Source: Rhinopithecus roxellana
Lineage: Eukaryota; Chordata; Mammalia; Primates; Cercopithecidae
NCBI RefSeq assembly: GCF_007565055.1
Contig: NC_044563.1
Coordinates: 96,743,489 to 96,807,488 of the forward strand
DNA length: 64,000 nt
Direction of reading: 5' to 3'
How positions within the stretch are numbered: position 1 is the first letter of the stretch; the number at the start of each line of letters is the position of its first letter. This document shows positions 10,709 through 21,985 of this stretch, one piece after another. Below the pieces are notes generated by a model. The model did no database searches and was not told the origin of the DNA. It saw only the letters and a list, made by a program, of their open reading frames with translations. Made by a program: the position numbers and the translations under genes.

Positions 10709-10849
10709 GGCCAGGTGTGATGACTCATGCCTTTTAGGAGGCCAGGGCAGGAGGAGCACTTGAGCCTAAGAGTTCAAGACAAGCCTGGGCAACATAGCAA
10801 CACCCCATCTCTAAAAATAAAACAAAACAAAAACAAACAAACAAACAAA
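10709..10849 (+). mobile_element. Alu left monomer (FLAM-like) with target-site duplication
   Basis: A single left Alu arm (GGCCAGGTGTGATGACTCATGCC to CCCATCTCTAAAAATAAAAC) ends in an A-rich CAAA-repeat tail. It is flanked by AGAAGACTCCACT (10696-10708) and AGAAGCCTCCACT (10850-10862), a 13-bp duplication with one mismatch. The target is the extreme 5' end of L1-D. Confidence 0.9.
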
Positions 10850-11484
10850 AGAAGCCTCCACTCTTCATCCTCCCCACAGGAACACCAAATTGAACAACTA
10901 TCTACATGCAAAAAAGCACATTCATAAGAACCAAAAATCAGGTAAGCAATCACAGTACCTAATTTTAACTTCATATCACTAAAAAAGTCACTGAAGAGAG
11001 TGGAAAAGACAGTCTTGAATTGTCGATGCCACCCCTACCCCATCCCCCAGCATAGGCCACATGGAGTGGAGAAAGAATCTGTACACTTCGGGGAGAGACA
11101 TCACAGTGACTATGGGACTTAGCATTGGAACTCAGAGCTGCCCTGTCACAGCAGAAAGCAACACCAGGCAGATCTCAGCTGGTGCCTGTGGAGGGAGCAT
11201 TTAGACCAGAACTAGCCAGAAGGGAATTACCCATCCCAGCAATCAGAATCTGAGTTCTGGCAAGCCTTACCACCACAGGCTAATGTCCTATAGGGTCCTA
11301 AATAAACTTGAAAGGCAGTCTAGGCCACAAGGACTATTATTCCTGGGCACGTGCTGGTGCTGTACTGGACTCGGAGCCAGTGGACTTGGGAGGCACATGA
11401 CCTAGTGAACTACCAGCAGGGAAGCCAAGGAAGTGCTTGTACCACCCCTGTCTCAACCACAGGCAGTGCAGCCCACAGCTCCAG

Positions 11485-12780
11485 GAAAGACTCCTTCCTT
11501 CTGCTTGAGGAAAAGAGAGCAAAGGGTAAAGAGTACTTTGTCTTGCAACTTGGATACTAGCTCAGTCACAGTAGGATAGGGCACCAGACAGAGTCCTGAG
11601 GCCCCTATTCCAGGTCCTGGCTCTTGGATGACATTTCTAGACACACCCTGGGCCAGAAGGCATGAACCACCATGCCTTGAACCTGGTATCAGGCATGAAC
11701 CTGATACCTTGAAGGTAAGGACCCAGTCTTGGCAGGATTCATCATCTGCTGACTAAAGAGCCCTTGGGCCTGAATAATCAGCAGGGGTAACCAGACAGTA
11801 TTTATCATGGGCCTTGGGTAAAACTGGGACACTTGCTGGCTTCAAGTGTGACACAGCAAATTCTCAGCCGCAGTGAATATGGGGAGAGACTCCTTCTGCT
11901 TGAGAAAAGGAGAAAGAAGGGTAAAGGGGACTTTGTCTTGCAGCTCGATGCCAGTGGGGTAGAGCACCAAGCAGGCTCTTAAGTTCCCCAATTCCCAGCC
12001 TTTGTTCTTCAGTGGTATTTCTGGACCTGCTCAGGGCCAGACGGGAGCCCACTGACCTAAAGAGAGAGTCCCAGGCCTGATAGCATTCACCACAAGCTGA
12101 CTGTAGAGACCTTGGGCCTTGAATGAACATTTGTGGTAGCAAGGCAGTATGTGCCATGGGGCAGAGGTGCCACAGGGAAAAACGCCTCTGCTTGTGGAAA
12201 GGAGAGAAAACAGTGGGAAGGACTTTATCTTGTGGTTTGGGCACCAGCTCAGCCATAGTAGTATACAGCACCAGGTAGATTCCTAAGGTTTCTGACTTCA
12301 GGCCGTGGATCCTGGACAGCATTTCTAGACCTGCCCAGAACTGGGGGGATCTTGTTACCATGAAGGGAAAGACACAAGCCTGGCTGGGTTCACCTCCTGC
12401 TTATGACAGAGGCCTAGGGCATTCAGTAAACATAGGCAATAGGCAGGCAGTGGTTGCTGCAGGCCTTGGATGAGACCCAGGGCTGTGCTAGCTTTAGGTT
12501 TGACCCATTGCCATTGCAGTGGTGGTGGCCATAGGGATGCTTGTGTGACCCCTGCCCCAAATCCAGGCAGCTCATCACAGAGAAACTGTTTGGGAGAAAG
12601 CAAAGAAAAAGAACAAGTGTCTCTGCCTGGTAATCCAGGGAATTCTTCTGGGTCTTATCTAAGACCACCAAGCTGGCACATCTATGAGTCTACAAGAGCC
12701 ACAGTATTACTTGGCTGAGCATTACTGCTATCTAATGCAGATACAGTGGCAGTGACCAAAAACTGAGATCACTGCACCCA
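11485..12780 (+). repeat. Diverged tandem monomers in the L1-D 5' UTR
   Basis: Units of roughly 300-400 bp start near 11485, 11881, 12179 and possibly 12585. Each of the first three begins with a CTCCTTCTGCTTGAG-like motif and GGACTTTGTCTTGCA-like text, followed by a 'CAGCTCAG.CA.AGTAG....GCACCA' block and a 'CATTTCTAGAC' block. The fourth is partial. These are the promoter-bearing repeats of old primate L1 5' UTRs. The ORFs across them on both strands are incidental. Confidence 0.7.
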
Positions 12781-13261
12781 AGTCCCTTCAAATACCTACA
12801 AATCCTCCCCACAACGGACAGATACAAACAAGCCCAGACTGCAAAGACTACAATGAATACCTAACTCTTCAGTGCCCAGATACCAACAAGCATCCACAAG
12901 CATCAACATTATCCAGGAAAACATGATCAAAAACAAGACTTCACCAAACAAACTAAATAAGGCACCAATAGCAAATCCTGAAAAGAGAAAGATATGTGAC
13001 CCTTCAGAAAGAAAATTCAAGATAGCTGTTTGAGGAAACTCAATAAAATTCAACGTATCACAGAGAAGAAATTCAGAATCCTGTCAGGTAAATTTAACAA
13101 ACGGATTGAAATAATTTAAAAGAATCAAACGGAAATTCCGGAGTTGAAAAATGCAACTGACATGCTGAAGAATGCATCGGAGTCTCTTAACAGCAGAATT
13201 GATCAAGGAGAAGAAGGAATTAGTGAGCTTGAAGACAAGCTATTTGAAAATAGAGAGTCGG

Positions 13262-13546
13262 CTGGGTGTGATGACTGATGCCTATAATTCCAGCTCTTTG
13301 GAAGGCCAACGCAGGCAGATCACTTGACATCAGGAGTTTGAAACCAGCCTGGCCAATATGTCAAAACCCTATCTCTACTAAAAATACAAAAATCAGCCAG
13401 GCATGGTGGCAGGTGCCTATAGCCCCAACTACTCAGGAGGCTGGGGGAGGAGAATCACTTGAACCTGGGAACACAGGTTGCAGTGAACCGAGATCATGCC
13501 ACTGCACTCCAACCTGGATGACAGAGTGGGACACCATCTCAAAAAA
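13262..13546 (+). mobile_element. Alu (AluS-like) in L1-D ORF1
   Basis: GCTGGGTGTGATGACTGATGCC starts it. Both arms are present (CCAGCCTGGCCAATATG; CACTGCACTCCAACC), with a short A-tail. AATAGAGAGTC before it and AAAATATAGAGTC after it may be the target-site duplication. Confidence 0.92.
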
Positions 13547-13703
13547 AAAGAAAATATAGAGTCAAAGGAGACAAAAGATAAAAAATAAGAATGCCTATAA
13601 GATCTAGAAAATAGTCTTAAAAGGGCAAATCTAAGAAATATTGGCCTTAAAGAGAAAGTAGAGGGAGAAATAGAGATAGAAAGTTTATTCAAAATATAGT
13701 AAC

Positions 13704-13994
13704 ACCTGGGCATGGTCACTCATCCCTATAATCCTAGCACATTGGGAAGCCAAGTCCAGAAGTTCAAGACCAGCTTGGATAATATAGAAAAACCCCATCT
13801 CTACCAATAAAAATAAAAATAAAAAATTAGCCAGGCATAGTGGTGCACACCTGTCCCAGCTGAGTAGTCCCAGCTACTCATGAGGCTGAGGTAGAAGGAT
13901 GGTTTGATCCCAAAAGATGAAGGTTGCAGTGAACCGAGATCACACCACTGCTTTCCAGCCTGGGCAACAGCCAGACCCTATCTCAATAAGAAAA
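13704..13994 (+). mobile_element. Old Alu (AluJ-like) in L1-D ORF1
   Basis: CCTGGGCATGGTCACTCATCCC starts the left arm. The right arm contains TTAGCCAGGCATAGTGGTG and CACTGCTTTCCAGCCTGGGC. The tail is short and mixed. Confidence 0.88.
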
Positions 13995-14825
13995 CAAAAC
14001 AAAGCAGGATAATAATCAGGGAAATTCTCAAACCTAGAAAAATATATCAATATTGAGATACAAACAGGTTATAGAACACCAAGCAGATATAACCCAAAGA
14101 AGGCAAATAAGCAAACTACCTCAGATCAAAGATGAAGGTTAAAAATAGAGTCCTAAAATCAACAAGAGAAAAGAAACAAGTAATATACAAAGGAGCTCCA
14201 ATATGTCTAGCAGCAGACTTTTCAGTGGAAATCTTACAACCCAGGAGAGAGTGGCATGAATTATTTTAAGTGCTGAAGGAAAAAAAAAAAAACACTTTTA
14301 TCCTAGAATAGTATATCCAGTCAAAATATCCTTTAAACATGGAGAAATAAAGACTTTCCCAGACAACCAAAAGGTGAGGTATTTCATCAATATGAGACCT
14401 ATCCTACAAAAAATGCTAAGGGGACTTCTTCAATCTGAAAGAAAAGGATGTTAATGAGCAAGAAGAAATCATCTTAAGATACAAAACTCACTGGTAATAG
14501 TAAGTACATAGAAAAATGCAGATATAACACTGTAAATGTGATGCATTAACTACACAAATCTTCAGTAGAAAGACTAAATGATGAACCCACCAAAAGTAAT
14601 AACTACAGCAAATTTTCAAAAAATAGATAGTATAATAAAATATAAATAGAAACAACAAAAAGTTAAAAAGCAGGGGGATGAAGTTAAAGTGTCATATTTT
14701 TACTCATTTTCTCTTTGCTTGTTTGCTTGTTTGCTTGTTTATGCAATCAGTGTCAAGTTATCTGTTTAAAATAATAAGTTATAAGATAGTATTTGCAAGC
14801 CTTGTGGTAATATCAAAAAACATAA

Positions 14826-14986
14826 AACAGACCAATGTGGTGGCTCACGTCTGTAATCCCAGCACTTTGGAAGGTCAAGGCAGTGAATCACTTGAGGTCA
14901 GGAGTTCAAGACCAGCCAGACCAACACGGGGAAACCCCGTCTCCACTAAAAAATAAAAAATTAGCCAGCATAGAAGTGCATGCCTG
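14826..14986 (+). mobile_element. 5' half of an Alu split by L1-A
   Basis: The left arm and the first bases of the right arm run up to TTAGCCAGCATAGAAGTGCATGCCTG. The same Alu resumes at 21186 after the L1-A insertion. The last 15 bases (14972-14986) are the left target-site duplication of L1-A. Confidence 0.96.
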
Positions 14987-16020
14987 CAGGGGCGGAGCAA
15001 GATGGACGAATAGGAACAGCTCCAGTCTCCAACTCCCAGTGCGAGCGACACAGAAGACCAGTGATTTCTGCATTTTCAACTGAGGTACTGGGGTCATCAC
15101 ACTAGGGAGTGCCAGACAATCGGCGCTGGTCAGTTGCTGCAGCCTGACCAGCGAGAGCTGAAGCAGGGCGAGGCATCACCTCACCTGGAAGCGCAAGGGG
15201 GAAGGGAATCCGTTTTCCTAGCCAGGGGAACTGAGACACACAACACCTGGAAAATCGGATAACTCCCACCCCAATACTGCGCTTTAAGCAAACAGTCACA
15301 CCAGGAGAATATATCCCAAACCTGGCCGGGAGGGTCCCACGCCCACGGAGCCTCCCTCACTGCTAACACAGAAGTCTGCAGCCATCTATCTGCAAGGCAG
15401 CAGCGAGGCTGGGGGAGGGGCGCCCGCCATTGCTGAGGCTTAAGTAGGTAAACAAAGCCCCTGGGAACCTCGAACTGGGTGGAGCTCACAGCAGCTCAAG
15501 GAAGCCTGCCTGTCTCTGTAGTCTCCACCTCTGGGGACAGTGCACAGCTGAAGACCAACAGCGGAAGCAGCGGGGGCCAGTGCAGACGTGAACAACTCTG
15601 TCTGACAGCTTTGGGGAGAGCCGTGGATCTCCCAACGTAGAGGTTGAGATCTGAGAACGGACAGACTGCCTGCTCAGGTGGGTCCCTGACCCCTGAGTAG
15701 CCTAGCTGGGAGACATCCCCCACTAGGGGCAGTCTGACACCCCACACCTCACAGGGTGGAGTACACCCCTGAGAGGAAACTTCCAAAGGAAGAATCAGAC
15801 AGGTACACTCACTGTTCAGCAATATTCTATCTTCGGCAACCTCTGCTGCTGACACCCAGGCAAACAGGGTCTGGAGTGGACCTCAAGCAATCTCCAACAG
15901 ACCAACAGACAGTCCTTCTGACTGTCAGAAGGAAAACTATCAAACAGGAAGGACACCTATACCAAAACCCCATCAGTACATCACCATCATCAAAGACCAG
16001 AGACAGATAAAACCACAAAG
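14987..16020 (+). promoter_or_regulatory. L1-A 5' UTR / internal promoter region
   Basis: This 1,034-bp region is GC-richer than its surroundings and is collinear with the L1-C 5' UTR (35651-36692), and more distantly with L1-B. L1 5' UTRs contain an RNA polymerase II promoter that lies downstream of the start site and travels with the element. The CpG sites are partly decayed, consistent with germline methylation. It ends at ATAAAACCACAAAG just before the ORF1 start. Confidence 0.85.
14998..15005 (+). promoter_or_regulatory. Candidate YY1 site at L1-A 5' end
   Basis: CAAGATGG occurs 12 bases into the element. In human L1 a YY1 site at this position directs accurate initiation at +1. Here the following bases are ACGAATAGG, against the usual CCGAATAGG. 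Activity is inferred from position only. Confidence 0.55.
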
Positions 16021-17037
16021 ATGGGGAAGAAGCAGGGCAGAAAAGCTGGAAATTCAAATAATAAGAGCGCATCTCCCCCTGCAAAGGAGCGCAGCCCATC
16101 GCCAGCAACAGATCAAAGCTGGTCAGAGAATGACTTTGACGAGATGAGAGAAGAAGGCTTCAGTCCATCAAACTTCTCAGAGCTAAAGGAGGAATTACGT
16201 ACCCAGCGCAAAGAAACTAAAAATCTTGAAAAAAGAGTGGAAGAATTGACAGCTAGACTAATTAATGCAGAGAAGATCATAAACGAACTGACAGAGATGA
16301 AAACCATGACACGAGAAATACATGACAAATGCACAAGCTTCAGTAACCGACTGGATCAACTGGAAGAAAGAGTATCAGCGATTGAGGATCAAATGAATGA
16401 AATGAAGCAAGAAGAGAAACCAAAAGAAAAAAGAAGAAAAAGAAATGAACAAAGCCTGCAAGAAGTATGGGATTATGTAAAAAGACCAAATCTATGTCTC
16501 ATTGGGGTGCCTGAAAGTGAGGGGGAAAATGGACCCAAGTTGGAAAACACTCTTCAGGATATCATCCAGGAGAACTTCCCCAACCTAGTAGGGCAGGCCA
16601 ACATTCAAATTCAGGAAATACAGAGAACACCACAAAGATACTCCTCCAGAAGAGCAACTCCAAGACACATAATTGCCAGATTCACCAAAGTTGAAATGAA
16701 GGAAAAAATCTTAAGGGCAGCCAGAGAGAAAGGTCGGGTTACACACAAAGGGAAGCCCATCAGACTAACAGCAGATCTCTCGGCAGAAACTCTACAAGCC
16801 AGAAGAGAGTGGGGGCCAATATTCAACGTTCTTAAAGAAAAGAATTTTCAACCCAGAATTTCATATCCAGCCAAACTAAGTTTCATAAGTGAAGGAGAAA
16901 CAAAATCCTTTACAGAGAAGCAAATGCTTAGAGATTTTGTCACCACCAGGCATGCCTTACAAGAGACCCTGAAGGAAGCCCTAAACATGGAAAGGAACAG
17001 CCAGTACCAGCCATTGCAAAAACATGCCAAAATGTAA
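16021..17037 (+). CDS. ORF1: L1 ORF1p, intact 338-codon RNA-binding chaperone
   Basis: This is the only intact transposon gene in the window, and its 338 residues match the length of human L1 ORF1p. The start ATG has a strong context (AAAG before, G after). Expected architecture: a basic N-terminus, a coiled coil (about 50-153) with heptad-like ELKEELRTQRKETKNLEKR, an RRM (about 157-252) beginning NLCLIGVPESEGE, and a C-terminal domain (about 264-323) with SYPAKLSFISEGE. The four proline-directed sites reported for human ORF1p are present (S18-P, S27-P, T203-P, T213-P), as are the Arg261-Arg262 pair and Tyr282 used in RNA binding. One oddity is Cys159 (TGT, 16495-16497) where L1-C has Arg (CGT), a probable CpG transition at the RNA-binding surface. 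ORF1p forms trimers that coat L1 RNA in cytoplasmic particles. ORF2 downstream is dead, so any activity would be in trans. Confidence 0.95.
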   Translation: MGKKQGRKAGNSNNKSASPPAKERSPSPATDQSWSENDFDEMREEGFSPSNFSELKEELRTQRKETKNLEKRVEELTARLINAEKIINELTEMKTMTREIHDKCTSFSNRLDQLEERVSAIEDQMNEMKQEEKPKEKRRKRNEQSLQEVWDYVKRPNLCLIGVPESEGENGPKLENTLQDIIQENFPNLVGQANIQIQEIQRTPQRYSSRRATPRHIIARFTKVEMKEKILRAAREKGRVTHKGKPIRLTADLSAETLQARREWGPIFNVLKEKNFQPRISYPAKLSFISEGETKSFTEKQMLRDFVTTRHALQETLKEALNMERNSQYQPLQKHAKM

Positions 17038-17100
17038 AGACCATCGAGGCTAGGAAGAAACTGCATCAACTATCGAGCAAAATAACCAGTTAATATCATA

Positions 17101-20100
17101 ATGACAGGATCAAGTTCACACATAACAATATTAACCTTAAATGTTGATGGACTAAATACTCCAATTAAAAGACACAGACTGGCAAACTGGATAGAGTCAA
17201 GACCCATCAGTCTGCTGTATTCAGGAGACCCATCTCACATGCAGAGACATACATAGGCTCAAAATAAAGGGATGGAGGAAGATCTACCAAGCAAATGGAG
17301 AACAAAAAAAAGCAGGGGTTGCAATCCTTGTCTCTGATAAAACAGACTTTAAACCATCAAAGATCAAAAGAGACAAAGAAGGCCATTACATAATGGTAAA
17401 GGGATCAATTCAACAGGAAGAGCTAACTCTCCTAAATATATATGCACCCAATACAGGAGCACCCAGATTCATAAAGCAAGTCCTTAGAGACTTACAAAGA
17501 GACTTAGACTCCCATACAATAATAATGGGAGACTTCAACACTCCACTGTCAACATTAGACAGATCAACGAGACAGAAAGTTAACAAGGATATCCAGGAAT
17601 TGAACTCATCTCTGCACCAAGCGGACCTAATAGACATCTATAGAACTCTCCACCCCAAATCAACAGAATATACATTCTTCTCAGCACCACATCACACTTA
17701 TTCCAAAATTGACCACATAATTGGAAGTAAAGCACTCCTCAGCAAATGTACAAGAACAGAAATTATAACAAACTGTCTCTCAGACCACAGTGCAATCAAA
17801 CTAGAACTCAGGACTAAGAAACTCAATCAAAACTGCTCAACTACATGGAAACTGAACAACCTGCTCCTGAATGACTACTGGGTACATAACGAAATGAAAG
17901 CAGAAATAAAGATGTTCTTTGAAACCAATGAGAACAAAGATACAACATACCAGAATCTCTGGGACACATTTAAAGCAGTGTGTAGAGGGAAATTTATAGC
18001 ACTAAATGCCCACAAGAGAAAGCAGGAAAGATCTAAAATTGACACTCTAACATCACAATTAAAAGAACTAGAGAGGCAAGAGCAAACACATTCAAAAGCT
18101 AGCAGAAGCCAAGAAATAACTAAGATCAGAGCAGAACTGAAGGAGATAGAGACACAAAAAAACCCTCCAAAAAATCAATGAATCCAGGAGTTGGTTTTTT
18201 GAAAAGATCAACAAAATTGACAGACCGCTAGCAAGACTAATAAAGAAGAAAAGAGAGAAGAATCAAATAGACGCAATAAAAAATGATAAAGGGGATATCA
18301 CCACCGACCCCACAGAAATACAAACAACCATCAGAGAATACTATAAACACCTCTATGCAAATCAAGTAGAAAATCTAGAAGAAATGGATAATTTCCTGGA
18401 CACTTACACTCTCCCAAGGCTAAACCAGGAAGAAGTTGAATCCCTGAATAGACCAATAGCAGGCTCTGAAATTGAGGCAACAATTAATAGCCTACCCACC
18501 AAAAAAAAGTCCAGGACCAGATGGATTCACAGCTGAATTCTACCAGAGGTACAAGGAGGAGCTGGTACCATTCCTTCTGAAACTATTCCAATCAATAGAA
18601 AAAGAGGAAATCCTCCCTAACTCATTTTATGAGGCCAAAATCATCCTGATACCAAAGCCTGGCAGAGACACAACAAAAAAAGAGAATTTTAGACCAATAT
18701 CCCTGATGAACATCGATGCAAAAATTCTCAATAAAATACTGGCAAACCGGATTCAGCAGCACATCAAAAAGCTTATCCACCATGATCAAGTGGGCTTCAT
18801 CCCTGGGATGCAAGGCTGGTTCAACATTCGCAAATCAATAAACATAATCCAGCATATAAACAGAACCAAAGACAAGAACCACATGATTATCTCAATAGAT
18901 GCAGAAAAGGCTTTTGACAAAATTCAGCAGCCCTTCATGCTAAAAACGCTCAATAAATTCGGTATTGATGGAACGTACCTCAAAATAATAAGCGCTATTT
19001 ATGACAAACCCACAGCTAATATCATTCTGAATGGGCAAAAACTGGAAAAATTCCCTTTGAAAACTGGCACAAGACAGGGATGCCCTCTCTCACCACTCCT
19101 ATTCAACATAGTGTTGGAAGTTCTGGCTAGGGCAATCAGGCAAGAGAAAGAAATCAAGGGTATCCAGTTAGGAAAAGAAGAAGTCAAATTGTCCCTGTTT
19201 GCAGATGACATGATTGTATATTTAGAAAACCCTATCGTCTCAGCCCAAAATCTCCTTAAGATGATAAGCAACTTCAGCAAAGTCTCAGGATACAAAATTA
19301 ATGTGCAAAAATCACAAGCATTCTTATACACCAGTAACAGACAAGCAGAGAGCCAAATCAGGAATGTACTTCCATTCACAATTGCTTCAAAGAGAATAAA
19401 ATACCTAGGAATCCAACTTACAAGGGATGTAAAGGACCTCTTCAAGGAGAACTACAAACCACTGCTCAGTGAAATCAAAGAGGACACAAACAAATGGAAG
19501 AACATACCATGCTCATGGATAGGAAGAATCAATATCGTGAAAATGGCCATACTGCCCAAGGTTATTTATAGATTCAATGCCATCCCCATCAAGCTACCAA
19601 TGAGTTTCTTCACAGAATTGGAAAAAACTGCTTTAAAGTTCATATGGAACAAAAAAAGAGCCTGCATTGCCAAGACAATCCTAAGTCAAAGGGACAAAGC
19701 TGGAGGCGTCATGCTACCTGACTTCAAACTATACTACAAGGCTACAGTAACCAAAACAGCATGGTACTGGTACCAAAACAGAGCTATAGACCAATGGAAC
19801 AGAACAGAGTACTCAGAAATAATACCACACATCTACAGCCATCTGATCTTTGACAAACCTGAGAGAAACAAGAAATGGGGAAAGGATTCCCTATTTAATA
19901 AATGGTGCTGGGAAAATTGGCTAGCCATAAGTAGAAAGCTGAAACTGGATCCTTTCCTTACCCCTTATATGAAGATTAATTCAAGATGGATTAGAGACTT
20001 AAATGTTAGACCTAATACCATAAAAACCCTAGAAGAAAATCTAGGTAGTACCATTCGGGACATAGGCATGGGCAAGGACTTCATGTCTAAAACACCAAAA

Positions 20101-20927
20101 GCAACGGCAGCAAAAGCCAAAGTTGACAAATGGGATCTCATTAAACTAAAGAGCTTTTGCACAGCAAAAGAAACTACCATCAGAGTGAACAGGTAACCTA
20201 CAGAATGGGAGAAAATTTTTGCAACCTACTCATCTGACAAAGGGCTCATATCCAGAATCTACAAAGAACTCAAACAAATATACAAGAAAAAAACAAACAA
20301 CCCCATCAAAAAGTGGGGAAAGGATATGAACAGACATTTCTCAAAAGAAGACATTCATACAGCCAACAGACACATGAAACAATGCTCATCATCACTCGCC
20401 ATCAGAGAAATGCAAATCAAAATCACAATGAGATACCATCTCACACCAGTTAGAATGGCAATCATTAAGAAGTCAGGAAACAACAGGTATTGGAGAGGAT
20501 GTGGAGAAATAGGAACACTTTTACACTGTTGGTGGGATTGTAAACTAGTTCAACCATTATGGAAAACAGTATGGCAATTCCTCAAGGATCTAGAACTAGA
20601 TGTACCATATGACCCAGCCATCCCACTACTGGGTATATACCCAAAGGATTATAAATTATTCTCCTACAAAGACACTGCACACGTATGTTTATTGCGGCAC
20701 TATTCACAATAGCAAAGACTTGGAATCAACCCAAATGTCCATCTGTGACAGACTGGATTTAGAAAATGTGGCACATATACACCATGGAATACTATGCAGC
20801 CATAAAAAAGGATGAGTTTGCATCCTTTGTAGGGACATGGATGCGGGTGGAAACCATCATTCTTAGCAAACTATCACAAGAAGAGAAAACCAAACACCGC
20901 ATGTTCTCACTCATAGGTGGGAACTGA
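17101..20927 (+). pseudogene. ORF2: L1-A ORF2 (endonuclease / reverse transcriptase), disrupted
   Basis: The start ATG (17101) is present and all domains are recognisable. They are an apurinic-type endonuclease (GDFNTP near 17528, SDHSAIK near 17785), a reverse transcriptase with the FADD active site (19198-19209), and a Cys-containing C-terminus ending LIGGN-like at 20927. Compared with L1-C, a 2-bp loss at about 17191-17195 shifts frame before the QETH catalytic motif. An extra A in the run at 18156-18162 and another near 18501-18509 shift frame again. CAA to TAA at 20194-20196 is a nonsense change, and a TAG arises near 20759. The 262- and 574-codon open stretches are pieces of one broken gene. 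Intact ORF2p nicks target DNA and copies L1 RNA. Confidence 0.96.
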
Positions 20928-21170
20928 ACAATGAGATCACTTGGACTCGGGAAGGGGAACATCACACACTGGGGCCTATCATGGCGAGGGGGGAGGAGGG
21001 AGGGATTGCACTGGGGAGTTATACATGATATAAATGATGAATTGATGGGTGCTGACGAGTTGATGGGTGCAGCACACCAACATGGCATAAGTATACATAT
21101 GTAACAAACCTGCACGTTATGCACATGTACCCTAGAACTTAAAGTATAATAAAAAAAAAAAAAAAAAAAA
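20928..21170 (+). other. L1-A 3' UTR, polyadenylation signal and A-tail
   Basis: The region holds the G-rich polypurine stretch typical of L1 3' UTRs (about 20983-21005), a tandem pair of 18-bp units (21036-21053 and 21054-21071), and an AATAAA signal (21148-21153) merged into the A-tail. The tail runs straight into the target-site duplication, so there is no 3' transduction here. Confidence 0.92.
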
Positions 21171-21185
21171 AGAAGTGCATGCCTG

Positions 21186-21313
21186 TAGTCCCAACTACTC
21201 TAGAGGCTGAGGCAGGAGAACGCTTGAACACGGGAGGCAGAGGCTGCAGTGAGCAAAGATTATGCCACTGCACTCCAGCCTAGGTGACACAGGGAGACTC
21301 CATCAAAAAAAAA
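21186..21313 (+). mobile_element. 3' half of the Alu split by L1-A
   Basis: It continues the Alu from 14986: TAGTCCCAACTACTC, GAGGCTGAGGCAGGAGAACG, CACTGCACTCCAGCC and a 13-base A-tail. The L1-A right target-site duplication (21171-21185) lies just before it. Confidence 0.95.
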
Positions 21314-21720
21314 AAAACAGATGCACAAAAATAAAAAGCAAGAAATTAAAATTATCATCTGAGAAAATCACCTTCACTAAAAGGACAGCAGGAAGAAAGG
21401 ACAGAAGGAAGAGAAGACCATAAACCAACCAGAAAACAAATAACAAAATATCAGGAATAAGTCCTTACTTATCAATAATAATACTGAATGTACATAAACT
21501 AAACTTTCCAATCAAAGACACAGAACAGATGAATGGATTAAACAAACAAGACCCAACAATCTGTTGTCTACAGTAAACACACTTCACCTATAAAAACACA
21601 CATAGACTAAAAATTTAAAAATGGAAAATGTTATTCCATGCCACTAGAAATCAAAAAGTGCAGGAGTAGCTACACTTAGACAAAACAGATTTCAAGACAA
21701 AAAGTATAAAAAGAAACAAA
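21314..21720 (+). pseudogene. L1-D ORF2 endonuclease remnant, part 1
   Basis: Old L1 ORF2 N-terminal sequence (ACAAGACCCAACAATCTGTTG; GCAGGAGTAGCTAC; AAACAGATTTCAAGACAAAAAG) is in the same orientation as the L1-D ORF1 upstream. All frames are interrupted. It breaks off at an Alu (21721) and resumes at about 22651. Confidence 0.75.
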
Positions 21721-21985
21721 GAATGCCTGCAATCCCAGCACTTTGGGAGACCAAGGCGGACAGATCACAAGATTAGGAGATCGAGACCATCCTGGCTAAC
21801 ACAGTGAAACCCCGTCTACACTAAAACAATACAAAAAAATTGGCTGGGTGTGGTGGTGGGTGCCTGTAGTCCCAGCTACTCGGCAGGCTGGAGCAGGAGA
21901 ATGGTGTGAACCTGGGAGGCAGAGCTTGCAGTGAGCTGAGATTGCAGCACTGCACTCCAGCCTGTGTGACAGAGTAAGACTCTGT
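21721..21985 (+). mobile_element. 5'-truncated Alu (AluY/Sx-like)
   Basis: It starts within the left arm (GCCTGCAATCCCAGCACTTTGG) and ends at CACTCCAGCCTGTGTGACAGAGTAAGACTC. The A-tail has become a GA-rich block that runs into the next feature. Part of its 3' end recurs at 22427-22480. Confidence 0.9.

Larger units (their letters stand above)
12981..14460 (+). pseudogene. L1-D ORF1 remnant
   Basis: The remnant encodes degraded ORF1p-like coiled-coil text (around 13130-13255: EIPELKNATDMLKNASESL-like reading) and C-terminal-domain-like text (around 14220-14430: SSGNLTTQERVA and PDNQKVRYFIN-like readings). Two Alus (13262-13546 and 13704-13994) split it, and stops and frameshifts occur throughout. 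In active L1s the product is a trimeric RNA-binding chaperone. This copy cannot make it. Confidence 0.7.
14987..21170 (+). mobile_element. Full-length young L1 'L1-A' (about 6.18 kb)
   Basis: The copy is complete: 5' UTR (14987-16020), ORF1 (16021-17037), a 63-bp spacer, ORF2 region (17101-20927), 3' UTR (20928-21150) and a 21-base pure A-tail. It is flanked by perfect 15-bp target-site duplications, AGAAGTGCATGCCTG (14972-14986 and 21171-21185), and it splits an Alu. The 3' UTR contains an 18-bp tandem duplication shared with L1-C and the inverted L1 but absent from L1-B. I infer a cercopithecoid L1 subfamily. ORF2 is broken, so the copy is not autonomous. Confidence 0.97.

Noticed and set aside
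11864..12361. 165-codon antisense ORF in GC-rich sequence.
   Set aside because: It spans two repeated monomers of the L1-D 5' UTR on the non-coding strand. Repetition of the text shows it is not a protein-coding constraint.
15181..15489. Antisense open frame in the L1-A 5' UTR, with a similar one in L1-C (35836-36156), resembling the position of primate L1 ORF0.
   Set aside because: Neither frame starts with ATG (the codons are GTG and TTG), so eukaryotic translation is not supported. The similarity between copies follows from their common origin.
18472..20196. 574-codon open frame that could be read as an intact reverse transcriptase gene.
   Set aside because: It is the middle of L1-A ORF2 between a frameshift and a nonsense codon. 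It lacks the endonuclease start and the C-terminus, and its first codon is TTG.
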